Numbered from the stretch's first letter, positions 45,304 to 53,599 are shown. The stretch is DNA of 64,000 bases from Duganella phyllosphaerae (GCF_001758785.1 NZ_LROM01000090.1:62001-126000); one strand, 5' to 3'. Translations and numbers: made by a program. The notes: generated by a model not told the origin, from the sequence alone.

Positions 45304-46074
45304 TCAGGCGTTCGCCTGCAGCGGTGCAGCCGCGGCCAAATCCTGCCAGTCATCGGCACACCGCACCACGTCACCGACCACGATGATGCTCGGGCTCCCC
45401 AGGCCGCTCGCGCGCAGCGCGGCGGGCAACTGGCCCAGGGTGGTAAGCAGCTTGCGCTGGTTGTCGCGCGTGGCGGCCTGCACGACGGCCACCGGCGTGT
45501 GAGGCGATGCGCCACCGGCCAGCAGCCCGGCCTGGATGGTGTCCACCCGTGCCACGCCCATGTAGATCACCAGCGTCAGCCGGCTTTGCGCCAGCGCCTG
45601 CCAGTTCGGTTCCGACGCCGCATCCTTGCCGTGGCCCGTCACGAAGGTCGCGCCCTGGCTCCACGAGCGGTGCGTGACCGGTACGCCGATGCTGGTCGGC
45701 GCCGCCAGGCCGCTGCTGATGCCGGGGATGACATCGACGTCGATGCCCTGCGCGCGCAAGGTGGCGCGCTCTTCGCCGCCACGGCCGAACATGTACGGAT
45801 CGCCCCCTTTGAGGCGCACCACGTGGTGGCCGGCGCGCGCCTCGGCCACCATCAGCCGCTCGATGAATTCCTGCGGCGTCGATGCGCAGCCGCCGCGTTT
45901 GCCCACCTGGACCACCCGGGCGCCCGCAGGCGCATAGTCCAGCACCTGCGGGTTGACCAGGTCGTCGATCAGCAGCACGTCGGCACGTTCGATGGCGCGC
46001 ACCGCCTTGATGGTCAACAGTTCCGGGTCGCCGGGTCCGGCGCCCACCAGCGTTACACTGCCCTGGGTATTCAT
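45304..46074 (-). CDS. cobA: Uroporphyrinogen-III C-methyltransferase
   Basis: 256 residues. SAM-dependent methylation of uroporphyrinogen III to precorrin-2, the first step to sirohaem. VTLVGAGPGDPELLTIKA near residue 7, RLKGGDPYMFGRGGEE near 87 and PVTHRSWSQGATFVTGH near 132 are the family signatures. No CysG-type N-terminal dehydrogenase/chelatase domain, so those steps need another gene. It lies 21 bases after the sensor-like gene at the end of the nrt operon, and supplies the cofactor of NirB. Confidence 0.95.
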   Translation of the reverse strand: MNTQGSVTLVGAGPGDPELLTIKAVRAIERADVLLIDDLVNPQVLDYAPAGARVVQVGKRGGCASTPQEFIERLMVAEARAGHHVVRLKGGDPYMFGRGGEERATLRAQGIDVDVIPGISSGLAAPTSIGVPVTHRSWSQGATFVTGHGKDAASEPNWQALAQSRLTLVIYMGVARVDTIQAGLLAGGASPHTPVAVVQAATRDNQRKLLTTLGQLPAALRASGLGSPSIIVVGDVVRCADDWQDLAAAAPLQANA

Positions 46075-46095
46075 TGATCTACTCCTCTGGTTGCG

Positions 46096-46758
46096 TCAGG
46101 CTGCTGCGGCCAGCGCGGTAGTGACCATCTGGTCGATTTCGTCGGTGATCCCGGACAGCACGCCCGCCACCACCGCAAACTCGCGCCCGGCCTGCCCGGC
46201 GCGCGCCGCCACCACGCGCGCATTGAAGGCCACCATGCGCGCCTGCTTGTTGATCTTCTCGATATCGGTGATCACGCCGCGCAGCTGCTTTTTCATCAGC
46301 CGCGCGTGCAGCTTGGCCTGTTCCTCGTACACGGCGGTGATCTGGTTGAGGATGGCCAGCGTGGGCGTGGTCAGGCGCACCAGTTCGGCCAGCAGGCTGG
46401 CTGCCGCGCCACTGCCGTGGGAGATGGCGGCCAGGGTGCGGTCGGCCTGCTCGGCAAAGGCGGCGATCTCGCGGTCGCCGGCCAGCTTGCCGAAATATGC
46501 CTCGCGCAGTTCGGCGCAAAACACGCCGGGCAAGCCGTCGGCGTCAGTCAGCAGCGCCTTGTGGGCGCCCCGGAACAGGCCCAGCGCCTCGCGCGCAATC
46601 GCTACCGCATCGTCCTGGCCTTGCGAAGCCAGCACCGCGTACAGCACGATGCGCTGCGACGTGAAGCGGCGCCGGCCCGACAGGTTGATCATGGCGCCGA
46701 ACACTTCGCCCGACAGCGCCTTGGCCTCGTTTTCCAGATGGCGCGTATTCATGTCCAT
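46096..46758 (-). CDS. Soluble P-box (NarX/PilJ-like) sensor with miniature chemoreceptor tip
   Basis: 220 residues, no membrane helix or signal peptide. Residues about 21-43, GAMINLSGRRRFTSQRIVLY, resemble the nitrate-binding P-box of NarX/NarQ and the PilJ N-terminal domain (INxAGxxRMxSxR). The rest is helical. Residues about 165-210 (KINKQARMVAFNARVVAARAG and GREFAVVAG) match the signalling tip of methyl-accepting chemotaxis proteins, but HAMP, methylation helices and membrane anchors are absent. The start ATG at 46758 overlaps the nrtD stop by one base (TGATG), with AAGGA upstream. Located in the nitrate uptake operon, it is a candidate cytoplasmic nitrate sensor; this is inference. Confidence 0.75.
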   Translation of the reverse strand: MDMNTRHLENEAKALSGEVFGAMINLSGRRRFTSQRIVLYAVLASQGQDDAVAIAREALGLFRGAHKALLTDADGLPGVFCAELREAYFGKLAGDREIAAFAEQADRTLAAISHGSGAAASLLAELVRLTTPTLAILNQITAVYEEQAKLHARLMKKQLRGVITDIEKINKQARMVAFNARVVAARAGQAGREFAVVAGVLSGITDEIDQMVTTALAAAA

Positions 46759-47564
46759 CAAGCCGCATCCTTGGCCGGGTGCGCCTGTTTGCGGTACAGA
46801 AACTCCAGCACGGCGGTGCGGTACGCCATGTAGCGCGCGTCCTGCGCCAGCGCCACGCGGTCGCGCGGACGCTCGATCTGTACGTCGACGATCTCACCGA
46901 TGGTGGCGGCCGGGCCGTTGGTCAGCATGACGATGCGGTCCGACAGCAGTACCGCCTCATCGACGTCGTGGGTCACCATCACCACGGTGGACCTGGTGGC
47001 GGCGACGATCTTGAGCAGCTCGTCCTGCAGGTGGGCACGGGTCAACGCGTCGAGCGCGCCGAACGGCTCGTCCATCAACAGCACTTTCGGTTCCATCGCC
47101 AGCGCCCGGGCGATGCCCACGCGCTGCTTCATGCCGCCCGAGATTTCGTTGGGACGCTTGGTTTCGGCAGCGGTCAAACCGACCAGCGCCAGCGCCGCCA
47201 TGGTGCGCTCACGCAGTTGCGCTTTCGAGTCGGTTTTGCCGAACACGCGCTCCACGCCCAGGTGGATGTTTTCGTAACAGGTCAGCCACGGCAGCAGCGA
47301 GTGGTTCTGGAACACCACCGAGCGCTCGGGCGACGGCCCGGCGATCTCGCGGTTGGCGCACAGCAGCACGCCATCGGTCGGGCGGGTCAAGCCGGCGATC
47401 AGGTTGAGCAGGGTCGACTTGCCGCAGCCCGAGTGGCCGATCAGGGTGATGAACTCGCCCTTGGCGACGGTGAGGTCGATCTCGCGCAGCGCGTGGAAGA
47501 CACCCTTTCTGGTGTGGAACACCATCTCCACGCCCTCGATATCAATAAACCTGGAATCGTCCAT
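46758..47564 (-). CDS. nrtD: Nitrate ABC transporter ATP-binding protein
   Basis: 268 residues. Walker A LIGHSGCGKSTLLNLIAG near residue 43, signature ISGGMKQRVGIARALA near 137, Walker B VLLMDEPFGALD and H-loop VTHDVDEAVLLSD. It belongs to the nitrate/sulfonate/taurine ATPase family; the assignment to nitrate comes from neighbours. The start at 47564 follows AAGGAGCATGTC. A longer frame to 47606 would overlap nrtB. Confidence 0.92.
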   Translation of the reverse strand: MDDSRFIDIEGVEMVFHTRKGVFHALREIDLTVAKGEFITLIGHSGCGKSTLLNLIAGLTRPTDGVLLCANREIAGPSPERSVVFQNHSLLPWLTCYENIHLGVERVFGKTDSKAQLRERTMAALALVGLTAAETKRPNEISGGMKQRVGIARALAMEPKVLLMDEPFGALDALTRAHLQDELLKIVAATRSTVVMVTHDVDEAVLLSDRIVMLTNGPAATIGEIVDVQIERPRDRVALAQDARYMAYRTAVLEFLYRKQAHPAKDAA

Positions 47565-47574
47565 GACATGCTCC

Positions 47575-48477
47575 TTAGTTCGACACTTGTTCGTAGGTGA
47601 AGGCACGGGCCAGCGCCATCAGCGCTTGTTCCAGCAGCAGGCCGACGAAGCCGATGGCCACGATGGCGATGATGATGTGCGGGACATTGAGGTTGTTCCA
47701 CTCGTCCCACACCCAGAAGCCGATGCCCACGCCGCCGGTCAGCATTTCAGCCGCGACGATCACCAGCCACGCGGTACCGATCGACAGGCGTACGCCGGTC
47801 AGCACGTACGGCAGCGCCGATGGCAGCAGGATCTTGGTCAGGATCTTCCACTCGGACAGGTTGAGTACGCGCGCCACGTTCATGTAATCCTGCGGCACGC
47901 GCTGCACGCCCACGGCGGTGTTGATGATCATCGGCCAGATCGAGCAAATGAAGATCGACCAGATCGCCGCCGGGTTGGCCGACTGGAACACCAGCAGACC
48001 GATCGGCAGCCAGGCCAGCGGCGACACCGGTTTGAGCAAACTGATGATGGGGCTGAACATGGCGCTGACAAACTTCACGCGGCCGATGACAAAACCCAGC
48101 GGGATGCCCACCAGCGCGGCCAGGCCGAAGCCCACTGCCACCCGCTGCAACGACGCCAGCAGGTTCCAGCCGATGCCCTGGTCATTCGGGCTGTTGCGAT
48201 AAAACGGATCGGAAAACATTTTTACCGCTTCGTGGAACGTCACCAGCGGCGTCGGGAAGGTGGCGTTCTTGATGGTGATGAGCTGCCAGATCAGCACCAG
48301 CAAGGCCGCGCCCACCAGCGGCGCGACAATTTTCATGGCAGTGGCAGAGAGCTGCTGGCGCACGCGCGAGCTGGAGTTGGCAGCCAGCGGGCGGCGCGGG
48401 CGGCGCGCCGGTTTTTCTGTAGCGATAACTTCTGTGTCTGGCGGCTGGGCGCTGCCGGGTTGGAGCATGGCGTTCAT
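47575..48477 (-). CDS. nrtB: Nitrate ABC transporter permease
   Basis: 300 residues. A polar, Arg/Pro-rich N-terminus of about 50 residues is followed by six helices from VAPLVGAALLVLIWQLITI. The permease loop around VARVLNLSEWKILTKILLPSALPYVLTGVR (about residues 200-229, split motif) is typical of NrtB/SsuC permeases. It lies between nrtA (39 bases) and nrtD (10 bases). Confidence 0.93.
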   Translation of the reverse strand: MNAMLQPGSAQPPDTEVIATEKPARRPRRPLAANSSSRVRQQLSATAMKIVAPLVGAALLVLIWQLITIKNATFPTPLVTFHEAVKMFSDPFYRNSPNDQGIGWNLLASLQRVAVGFGLAALVGIPLGFVIGRVKFVSAMFSPIISLLKPVSPLAWLPIGLLVFQSANPAAIWSIFICSIWPMIINTAVGVQRVPQDYMNVARVLNLSEWKILTKILLPSALPYVLTGVRLSIGTAWLVIVAAEMLTGGVGIGFWVWDEWNNLNVPHIIIAIVAIGFVGLLLEQALMALARAFTYEQVSN

Positions 48478-48516
48478 GGCTTTCCTTTGGAGGACGATGA
48501 ATCGGACTTACTGCAA

Positions 48517-49800
48517 CTAGGCTTTGATCTTGAACGAGGCGGCAAACGCCTTCGGGTCCTTGCCATCCCATACCGCGCCATCCATCAGCTTCGAGGTGCG
48601 CAGCGGGCTTTTCGGCACCGGCGTCTTGGTCATCGCGGCCGCATCCTTGTACAGGTCGATCTGGTTGACCTTGGTGGCCACGGCCAGGTAGTCCGGGTCG
48701 TCCTTGAGCAGGCCCCAGCGGCGGTGCTGGGTCATGAACCACATGCCGTCCGACAGGTACGGGAAGTTCACCAGGCCGTCGTTGTAGAACTTCATGTGAT
48801 TCGGATCGTCCCAGGTCTTGCCCAGGCCATTCTGGTAGCGGCCCAGGATGCGCTGGTCGATCGCGTCCTTGCTGGTGTTGACATACGACTTGTCGGCGAT
48901 CACTTCGGCCATCTTGTTCTTGTTGGCCAGCGAGGCGTCGATCCACTTGCTCGCATCCAGGATGGCAGCCATCATGGCGCGGCAGGTGTTCGGATATTTT
49001 TTGGCAAATTCCAGGGTGGAGCCCAGCACTTTTTCCGGGTGGTCCTTCCAGATGTCCTGGGTGGTGGTGGCGGTGATGCCGATGCCGTCCATGATGGCGC
49101 GGTGGTTCCATGGCTCGCCCACGCAGAAGCCGTCCATGTTACCGACGCGCATATTGGCCACCATTTGCGGCGGCGGCACCGTGATCACTTTGGCGTCCTT
49201 CATCGGGTTGATGCCGTTGGCCGCCATCCAGTAGTACAACCACATGGCGTGGGTGCCGGTCGGGAACGTCTGGGCGAACGTGTATTCGCGCTTGTCGGTG
49301 CGCATCAGCTTGGCCAGGCTGGCGCCATCGACGGCGCCCTTGTCGGCCAGCTTTTTCGACAGCGTGATGGCCTGGCCGTTGTTGTTCAGGCCCATCAGCA
49401 CCGCCATGTCCTTCTTCTGGCCGCCAATGCCCATCTGCACGCCGTACAGCAGGCCGTACAGCACGTGGGCGGCATCGAGGTCGCCATTGGACAGCTTGTC
49501 GCGCACGCCGGCCCACGAGGCTTCCTTGCTCAGCACGAATTTCACGCCGTACTTCTTGTCGAAGCCCAGCACCGACGCCATCACCACCGACGCGCAGTCG
49601 GTCAGTGGAATGAAGCCGATCTTGACTTCCTCTTTCTCCGGCTTGTCCGAACCCGCCGCCCATACACCATTTGTTGCCAGACCCAACATGCTTCCTCCTG
49701 CGACCAGACTTGCGCCATGAATGATTTTCCTGCGCGTGACATTAACGTCGGCCGGGGTCGGTGGCAAGGCGTTGTCGGCGTTTTTTGGTGTTTCTTTCAT
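48517..49800 (-). CDS. nrtA: Nitrate ABC transporter substrate-binding protein, Tat signal
   Basis: 427 residues. NrtA-type binding protein: VKIGFIPLTDCASVVMA near residue 58, GVQMGIGGQKKDMAVLMG near 124, and CVGEPWNHRAIMDG near 232. The N-terminus has VTRRKIIHGASLVAGGSML, a twin-arginine signal with cleavage near VWAAG (about residue 50), so it is exported folded by Tat. First gene of nrtABD-sensor-cobA. A sigma-54 promoter and an ANTAR leader precede it. It is not NasS, which would lack a signal peptide. Confidence 0.93.
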   Translation of the reverse strand: MKETPKNADNALPPTPADVNVTRRKIIHGASLVAGGSMLGLATNGVWAAGSDKPEKEEVKIGFIPLTDCASVVMASVLGFDKKYGVKFVLSKEASWAGVRDKLSNGDLDAAHVLYGLLYGVQMGIGGQKKDMAVLMGLNNNGQAITLSKKLADKGAVDGASLAKLMRTDKREYTFAQTFPTGTHAMWLYYWMAANGINPMKDAKVITVPPPQMVANMRVGNMDGFCVGEPWNHRAIMDGIGITATTTQDIWKDHPEKVLGSTLEFAKKYPNTCRAMMAAILDASKWIDASLANKNKMAEVIADKSYVNTSKDAIDQRILGRYQNGLGKTWDDPNHMKFYNDGLVNFPYLSDGMWFMTQHRRWGLLKDDPDYLAVATKVNQIDLYKDAAAMTKTPVPKSPLRTSKLMDGAVWDGKDPKAFAASFKIKA

Positions 49801-49839
49801 GGCGTTCCCTTAGTAGTCAGCAAAACCGTTGGACCAACG

Positions 49840-49883
49840 AAAAACGCCTACCCCCGCGAACGCATTCGCGTGATGGTAGACGT
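49840..49883 (-). terminator. Leader terminator (attenuator) of the nrtA operon
   Basis: Minus-strand stem ACGTCTACC / GGTAGGCGT (one G-U) enclosing an inner CGCGAA/TTCGCG stem, followed by TTTTTC. It is 40 bases before the nrtA ATG and inside the transcript from the sigma-54 promoter. Confidence 0.85.
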
Positions 49884-49917
49884 CGTTGTCTTGTGACCCT
49901 CACCGCCGTTGGCGAGG
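49878..49917 (-). promoter_or_regulatory. ANTAR-type dual hairpin in nrtA leader RNA
   Basis: Hairpin 1 (49917-49898): stem CCTCGCC/GGTGAGG with loop AACGGC. Hairpin 2 (49891-49878): stem AGAC/GTCT with loop AACGAC. Both are hexaloops with A1 and G4. GTCT of hairpin 2 is shared with the terminator 5' arm, giving mutually exclusive antiterminator and terminator. The design matches the narK leader, with different stem sequences. Confidence 0.88.
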
Positions 49918-49952
49918 TTCAGCAGCGCAGCGTTGCGCTTGGCTTTACTGTA

Positions 49953-49968
49953 TGCAATGTCTGTGCCA
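49953..49968 (-). promoter_or_regulatory. Sigma-54 promoter of nrtABD operon
   Basis: Minus strand TGGCAC-AGACA-TTGCA, a perfect consensus match. Predicted start near 49941, so the leader is about 140 nt. A possible NtrC-like element GCACC-GTT-GGTG lies upstream near 50022-50033, with shorter spacing than the consensus. Confidence 0.9.
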
Positions 49969-50074
49969 GCCGGCTGTCACAGGAGAGAGGATGAGGAATT
50001 AGCGGCAACGCACCGCATCCGCGCACCGTTGGTGAGCACGCGCCTCATTTTGGACGCGAAAAACAAAATAAAGA

Positions 50075-50704
50075 TTATCCGAGCAGATCTTCCACATCCA
50101 GAATACGCTGTGCGACTTCGGAGAGCTTGAGGTTCTTGCTCATGGCCATGCTGCGCAGCTTCTGGTACGCCTGCTCTTCGGTAAAGCGCTGGCGCTCCAT
50201 CAGCAGGCCCTTGGCGCGCTCGATGACCTTGCGCTCGGCCAGCTTGCTCTTGGTATCGGACAATTCGTCGAGCAGCTTCTGCTCGCGCTTGAAACGCGCG
50301 AGCGCCACGTTCAGTACCGGCTTGATGCGGTCGCTCTGCAGCCCGGCCACGATGTACGCCGATACGCCGGCAGCGACAGCGGCCTCCATGCTGGCGGTGT
50401 CGTCGCTTTCGGTAAACATCACGATCGGCCGGCGCTCGTCGCGGGTGGCAATCACGATGTGCTCGAGCACGTCGCGCGCATCGGACTCGGCATCGACGAT
50501 GATCATGTCCGGCTGCAACTGGGCGATACGATCCGGCAAAAACATGTCCGGCGGCAGCGAGGCGACGATATCGTAGCCAGCCTCGAGCAGCCCAATCCGC
50601 AGTATCCGCGCCCGTTCGACCTGGGCGTGCACGGCCTCGTCATCCTCGCTGCCGGGATGCATGAGGGCGTTGACGACAACAATGCGCAGGTTACGCGTGG
50701 TCAT
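50075..50704 (-). CDS. nasT: NasT-type ANTAR antiterminator protein
   Basis: 209 residues. N-terminal receiver-like domain: Asp71 in MIIVDAES at the phosphorylation site, MFTESDD, but the conserved Lys is replaced (SAYIVAGL, about 116-122) and the N-terminal acidic pair is replaced by a stretch VNALMHPGSEDDEA, so it is probably not controlled by phosphorylation. The C-terminal ANTAR domain (about 150-206) has ERKVIERAKGLLMERQRFTE and EEQAYQKLRSMAM. ANTAR proteins bind dual-hairpin leaders and prevent termination; two such leaders are nearby. The start at 50704 is ATG; a TTG at 50746 is less likely. Confidence 0.93.
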   Translation of the reverse strand: MTTRNLRIVVVNALMHPGSEDDEAVHAQVERARILRIGLLEAGYDIVASLPPDMFLPDRIAQLQPDMIIVDAESDARDVLEHIVIATRDERRPIVMFTESDDTASMEAAVAAGVSAYIVAGLQSDRIKPVLNVALARFKREQKLLDELSDTKSKLAERKVIERAKGLLMERQRFTEEQAYQKLRSMAMSKNLKLSEVAQRILDVEDLLG

Positions 50705-50953
50705 GGAAAGTGGCGGCGGGTTGGTCTCGAGCCCTTGGGCAAGCAAGAACCAAACCAGTGGAGTTGATGATCATGCGCAGATTCTAAGGCACAACACCAA
50801 ATTTTTGCCAGTTTATCAGGGCTGCTGTCGATTTAATGCGACCATGTCCTCACCCGAGCCGTGACGTTGCGGGTCTCAGCGCTTTATCGACTAAAGATGT
50901 TGGAAAAGCTGCGTGGCGCCCTTTGTATTCCAATATCGTGTAACCTTAACTCT

Positions 50954-51154
50954 ATGAATGCCATCCTCTCACCCATAGAATCAGAATTTGCTACCGCTGA
51001 AGAAGCGGCGGCCTACGATCTATGGTTCCGCGCCAAAGTTCAGGAATCGCTGGACGACCCACGCCCGAGTATTCCGCATGACGAAGTAATGGCGCAGATG
51101 CGAGCCATCTTGGCGTCGAAGAAGAACGATTCAGGGACGAAGAGCTCATCCTGA
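50954..51154 (+). CDS. RelB/stability-determinant-type antitoxin
   Basis: 66 residues: MNAILSPIESEFATAEEAAAY, then DLWFRAKVQESLDDPRPSIP and HDEVMAQMRAILASKK. The FxTxEEAxxYDxWFRxKVQxSLDDPRPxIPHDEVM pattern is typical of small antitoxins encoded before ParE/RelE toxins. The frame is open from 50861, but homology starts at 50954. No strong Shine-Dalgarno sequence is seen. It is followed after 47 bases by the toxin remnant. Confidence 0.78.
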   Translation: MNAILSPIESEFATAEEAAAYDLWFRAKVQESLDDPRPSIPHDEVMAQMRAILASKKNDSGTKSSS

Positions 51155-51201
51155 AGCCAGACTAAATACAGCTTGGCTGTACCGTAGTTTCTGGAGGATT
51201 A

Positions 51202-51485
51202 ATGCTTCCCGTCCAATGGCTTGCCAACGCCAGCAACAACCTTTCACCATCATCGAGTTCATCGCCGAGCGCAATGAAACCGCCGCTGCCGATCTGCTTG
51301 ATGATATCGAGCGCGCCGCCTCCCAGCTCCCGCAACATCCTTACCTGTACCGACCCGGCAGGGTGGCAGGCACGCGTGAAATCGTGGGGCATCCTAACTA
51401 TGTCGTGGTGTATCGCATCCAACCGCACGTAATTGAAATTATTGCAGTGCTACACTCCCGACAACAATATCCAGCCGCCCCCTGA
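51202..51485 (+). pseudogene. ParE/RelE-family toxin, apparently frameshifted near the N-terminus
   Basis: Two frames together make a normal ParE toxin. From ATG 51202, MLPVQWLANASNNL matches the start of the family (beta strand 1 and helix 1). Then the homology continues one frame over as TIIEFIAERNETAAADLLDD and ends with RPGRVAGTREIVGHPNYVVV and IAVLHSRQQYP, stop at 51485. Loss of one base near 51240-51247 explains the break. An ATG at 51216 could instead start an 89-residue product whose first 10 residues are unrelated. GGAG precedes 51202. Function of the toxin is doubtful. Confidence 0.65.
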
Positions 51486-51491
51486 TAAAGC

Positions 51492-51520
51492 AAAAAGGGA
51501 AGCGCAAGCGCTTCCCTCTT
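51492..51520 (-). terminator. Terminator after carbonic anhydrase gene
   Basis: Perfect stem GGGAAGCGC-AA-GCGCTTCCC at 51497-51516, followed on the minus strand by TTTTTG. It ends the can transcript and separates it from the convergent toxin gene. Confidence 0.85.
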
Positions 51521-51542
51521 CGATATTGCCGTCACCGCTAGT

Positions 51543-52220
51543 TTACGCAGCAACCGCCTCGTACCGCGCCAGCGACTGCTCCACGCGCGGCGCCAGCTCT
51601 GCCAGCGACGACACGCTCATGCCCAGTTCCTGCAACTGGCCGTCCTGGATGCCGTACACCCAGCCGTGCACGGTCAGTTCCTGGCCGCGGTCCCAGGCGT
51701 CCTGCACGATGGTCGTGCGGCAGACGTTGGAAACCTGCTCGATCACGTTCAGTTCCACCAGGCGCTCCGAGCGGCGCTGTTCGTTGAGCACGGTGCCCAT
51801 GTAGCGCTCGTGCTTCTGGTGCACGTCGTGGACGTGGCGCAGCCAGTTGTCGACCAGGCCCACGCGGGTGCCGGTCATGGCTGCGTGCACGCCCTTGCAG
51901 CCGAAGTGACCCACCACGATCACGTGCTTGACCTTGAGGATGTCGATGGCGAATTGCAGCACCGACAGGCAGTTCAGGTCCGAGTGCACCACCACGTTGG
52001 CGATATTGCGGTGAACGAACACGTCGCCCGGCGCCAGGCCCAGCAGCTCATTTGCCGGCACCCGGCTGTCCGAGCAACCGATCCACAGGTACTCTGGCGC
52101 AGCCTGGTTGGCCAGGCGGTTGAAGAAATCGGGATCGCGCTCAACTTCCGAGGCGGCCCAGCGCCGGTTGTTTTCCAGCAGGCCACGCAGGGGGGAAGTG
52201 CTCTGTTCCAGGTCGTTCAT
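51543..52220 (-). CDS. can: Beta-class carbonic anhydrase
   Basis: 225 residues. Zinc enzyme hydrating CO2. Zn ligands: Cys and Asp in WIGCSDSRVPAN near residue 43, and His/Cys in VGHFGCKGVHAA near 98-101. The start at 52220 has AGAGGACATC upstream; a longer open frame to 52262 is not supported. Single-gene unit between the toxin-antitoxin pair and dnaJ. It probably supplies bicarbonate at ambient CO2. Confidence 0.95.
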   Translation of the reverse strand: MNDLEQSTSPLRGLLENNRRWAASEVERDPDFFNRLANQAAPEYLWIGCSDSRVPANELLGLAPGDVFVHRNIANVVVHSDLNCLSVLQFAIDILKVKHVIVVGHFGCKGVHAAMTGTRVGLVDNWLRHVHDVHQKHERYMGTVLNEQRRSERLVELNVIEQVSNVCRTTIVQDAWDRGQELTVHGWVYGIQDGQLQELGMSVSSLAELAPRVEQSLARYEAVAA

Positions 52221-52309
52221 GATGTCCTCTCGTACATAAAGAGACCGCCGGTCCACCCACAATGGGCGGCGCGGCGGTCAGATCTTACCGGTGCTGCATG
52301 ACGTGACAG

Positions 52310-53440
52310 TTACTCGAAGAAATCTTTCACCTTGTCGCGCCAGGTCTTGGTCTGCGGGCTGTGCTTGTTGCCGCCTTCGGTGGTCGACTTTTCGAACTCG
52401 CGCAACAGGTCTTTTTGCTTCTCGGTCAGCTTGACCGGGGTTTCGACCGCCACGTGGCAGAACAGGTCGCCCGCGAAACCGGAGCGCACGCCCTTGATGC
52501 CCTTGCCTTTCAGGCGGAAGGTCTTGCCCGACTGGGTGCCTTCGGGAATCGTAAACGACACTTTACCAGACAAGGTCGGCACTTCGATTTCGCCACCCAA
52601 GGCTGCCTTGGTAAACGAGATCGGCATTTCGCAATGCAGGTCGTCGCCTTCGCGCTGGAACACCGCGTGCGGCTTGATGTGGATTTCCACGTACAGGTCG
52701 CCCGATGGTCCGCCATTGGTGCCCGGTTCGCCGTTGCCGGACGAGCGGATGCGCATGCCGTTGTCGATACCGACCGGAATTTTCACTTCCAGGGTCTTGT
52801 TGCGCTTGATGCGGCCCTGGCCCGAGCATGCCGGGCATGGTTCCGGGATGATCTTGCCGGTGCCGTGGCACTTGGGGCAGGTCTGCTGGATGCTGAAGAA
52901 ACCCTGCTGCATGCGTACCTGACCGTGGCCGGCGCAGGTGGTGCAGGTGACCGGCGCCGTGCCGGGCTTGGCGCCGCTGCCGTGGCAGGTGTCGCACTTG
53001 TCCCAGGACGGTACGCGGATGGTCGTATCGAAGCCATGCGCCGCTTGTTCCAGCGTGATCTCGAGGTTGTAGCGCAAGTCGGCGCCACGGTACACCTGCG
53101 GACCGGCGCTGCGGCCGCGCCCTGCGCCGCCACCGAAGATGTCGCCGAAGATGTCGCCAAAGGCGTCGCCGAAACCGCCGGCGCCCCCACCGAAGCCGCC
53201 ACCGCCATTGTTCGGATCGACGCCGGCGTGACCGTAACGGTCATACGCCTCGCGCTTGTCCGGATTGGTCAGCATCTCGTAGGCTTCCTTGACTTCCTTG
53301 AACTTGCCTTCCGCCTCGTCGTCATCGGGGTTGCGGTCGGGATGGTATTTCATGGCCAGCTTGCGGTAGGCCTTCTTGATTTCGTCTTCCGACGCGTTTT
53401 TTGCGACACCGAGTGTCTCGTAGAAATCACGCTTTGCCAT
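52310..53440 (-). CDS. dnaJ: Chaperone DnaJ
   Basis: 376 residues. J domain with HPD ([10 protein letters not shown] near 32-35), Gly/Phe-rich linker ([18 protein letters not shown]), four CxxCxGxG zinc motifs ([32 protein letters not shown]; residues about 147-205) and C-terminal substrate-binding domains. It stimulates DnaK ATPase. The gene follows dnaK by 192 bases containing a terminator and a REP-like hairpin, so it may be partly uncoupled from grpE-dnaK. Confidence 0.97.
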   Translation of the reverse strand: MAKRDFYETLGVAKNASEDEIKKAYRKLAMKYHPDRNPDDDEAEGKFKEVKEAYEMLTNPDKREAYDRYGHAGVDPNNGGGGFGGGAGGFGDAFGDIFGDIFGGGAGRGRSAGPQVYRGADLRYNLEITLEQAAHGFDTTIRVPSWDKCDTCHGSGAKPGTAPVTCTTCAGHGQVRMQQGFFSIQQTCPKCHGTGKIIPEPCPACSGQGRIKRNKTLEVKIPVGIDNGMRIRSSGNGEPGTNGGPSGDLYVEIHIKPHAVFQREGDDLHCEMPISFTKAALGGEIEVPTLSGKVSFTIPEGTQSGKTFRLKGKGIKGVRSGFAGDLFCHVAVETPVKLTEKQKDLLREFEKSTTEGGNKHSPQTKTWRDKVKDFFE

Positions 53441-53485
53441 ATTGGTCGGGACCTTGCTGTATTAAATATTCGGTAGTGATGATGC

Positions 53486-53526
53486 TAAAAAGCCGAGCCG
53501 GCAGCGTTGGGGACGCCCGCTCGGCT
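53486..53526 (-). terminator. Terminator after dnaK
   Basis: Minus-strand stem AGCCGAGC... / ...GGCTCGGCT followed by TTTTTAG. It lies between dnaK and dnaJ, so dnaJ expression would depend on read-through or a promoter in the remaining about 45 bases before its ATG. Confidence 0.75.
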
Positions 53527-53570
53527 CGGCGGAATGCTGGCGGTGCGGGATGAACCCGCGCCTGCTGCGC

Positions 53571-53599
53571 CGTCATCCTCGCTTTCGCGGGGATGACGG
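53571..53599. repeat. REP-like single palindrome, copy 4
   Basis: CGTCATCCTCGCTTTCGCGG with GGATGACGG forms a single hairpin of the same family as copies 1-3, without the second unit. In the dnaK-dnaJ gap. Confidence 0.8.

Noticed and set aside
48517-49800. NrtA as the missing NasS regulator.
   Set aside because: It has a twin-arginine signal peptide and sits with its permease and ATPase, so it is the transport protein.
50705-50953. Possible extra coding region or third ANTAR leader before nasT.
   Set aside because: No hexaloop hairpin pair or T-run terminator and no sigma-54 match could be found; only a weak TTG extension of nasT is open.
5799-53599. Possible CRISPR-like repeats because the same unit recurs.
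   Set aside because: The copies are far apart, palindromic and not regularly spaced; there are no cas genes.
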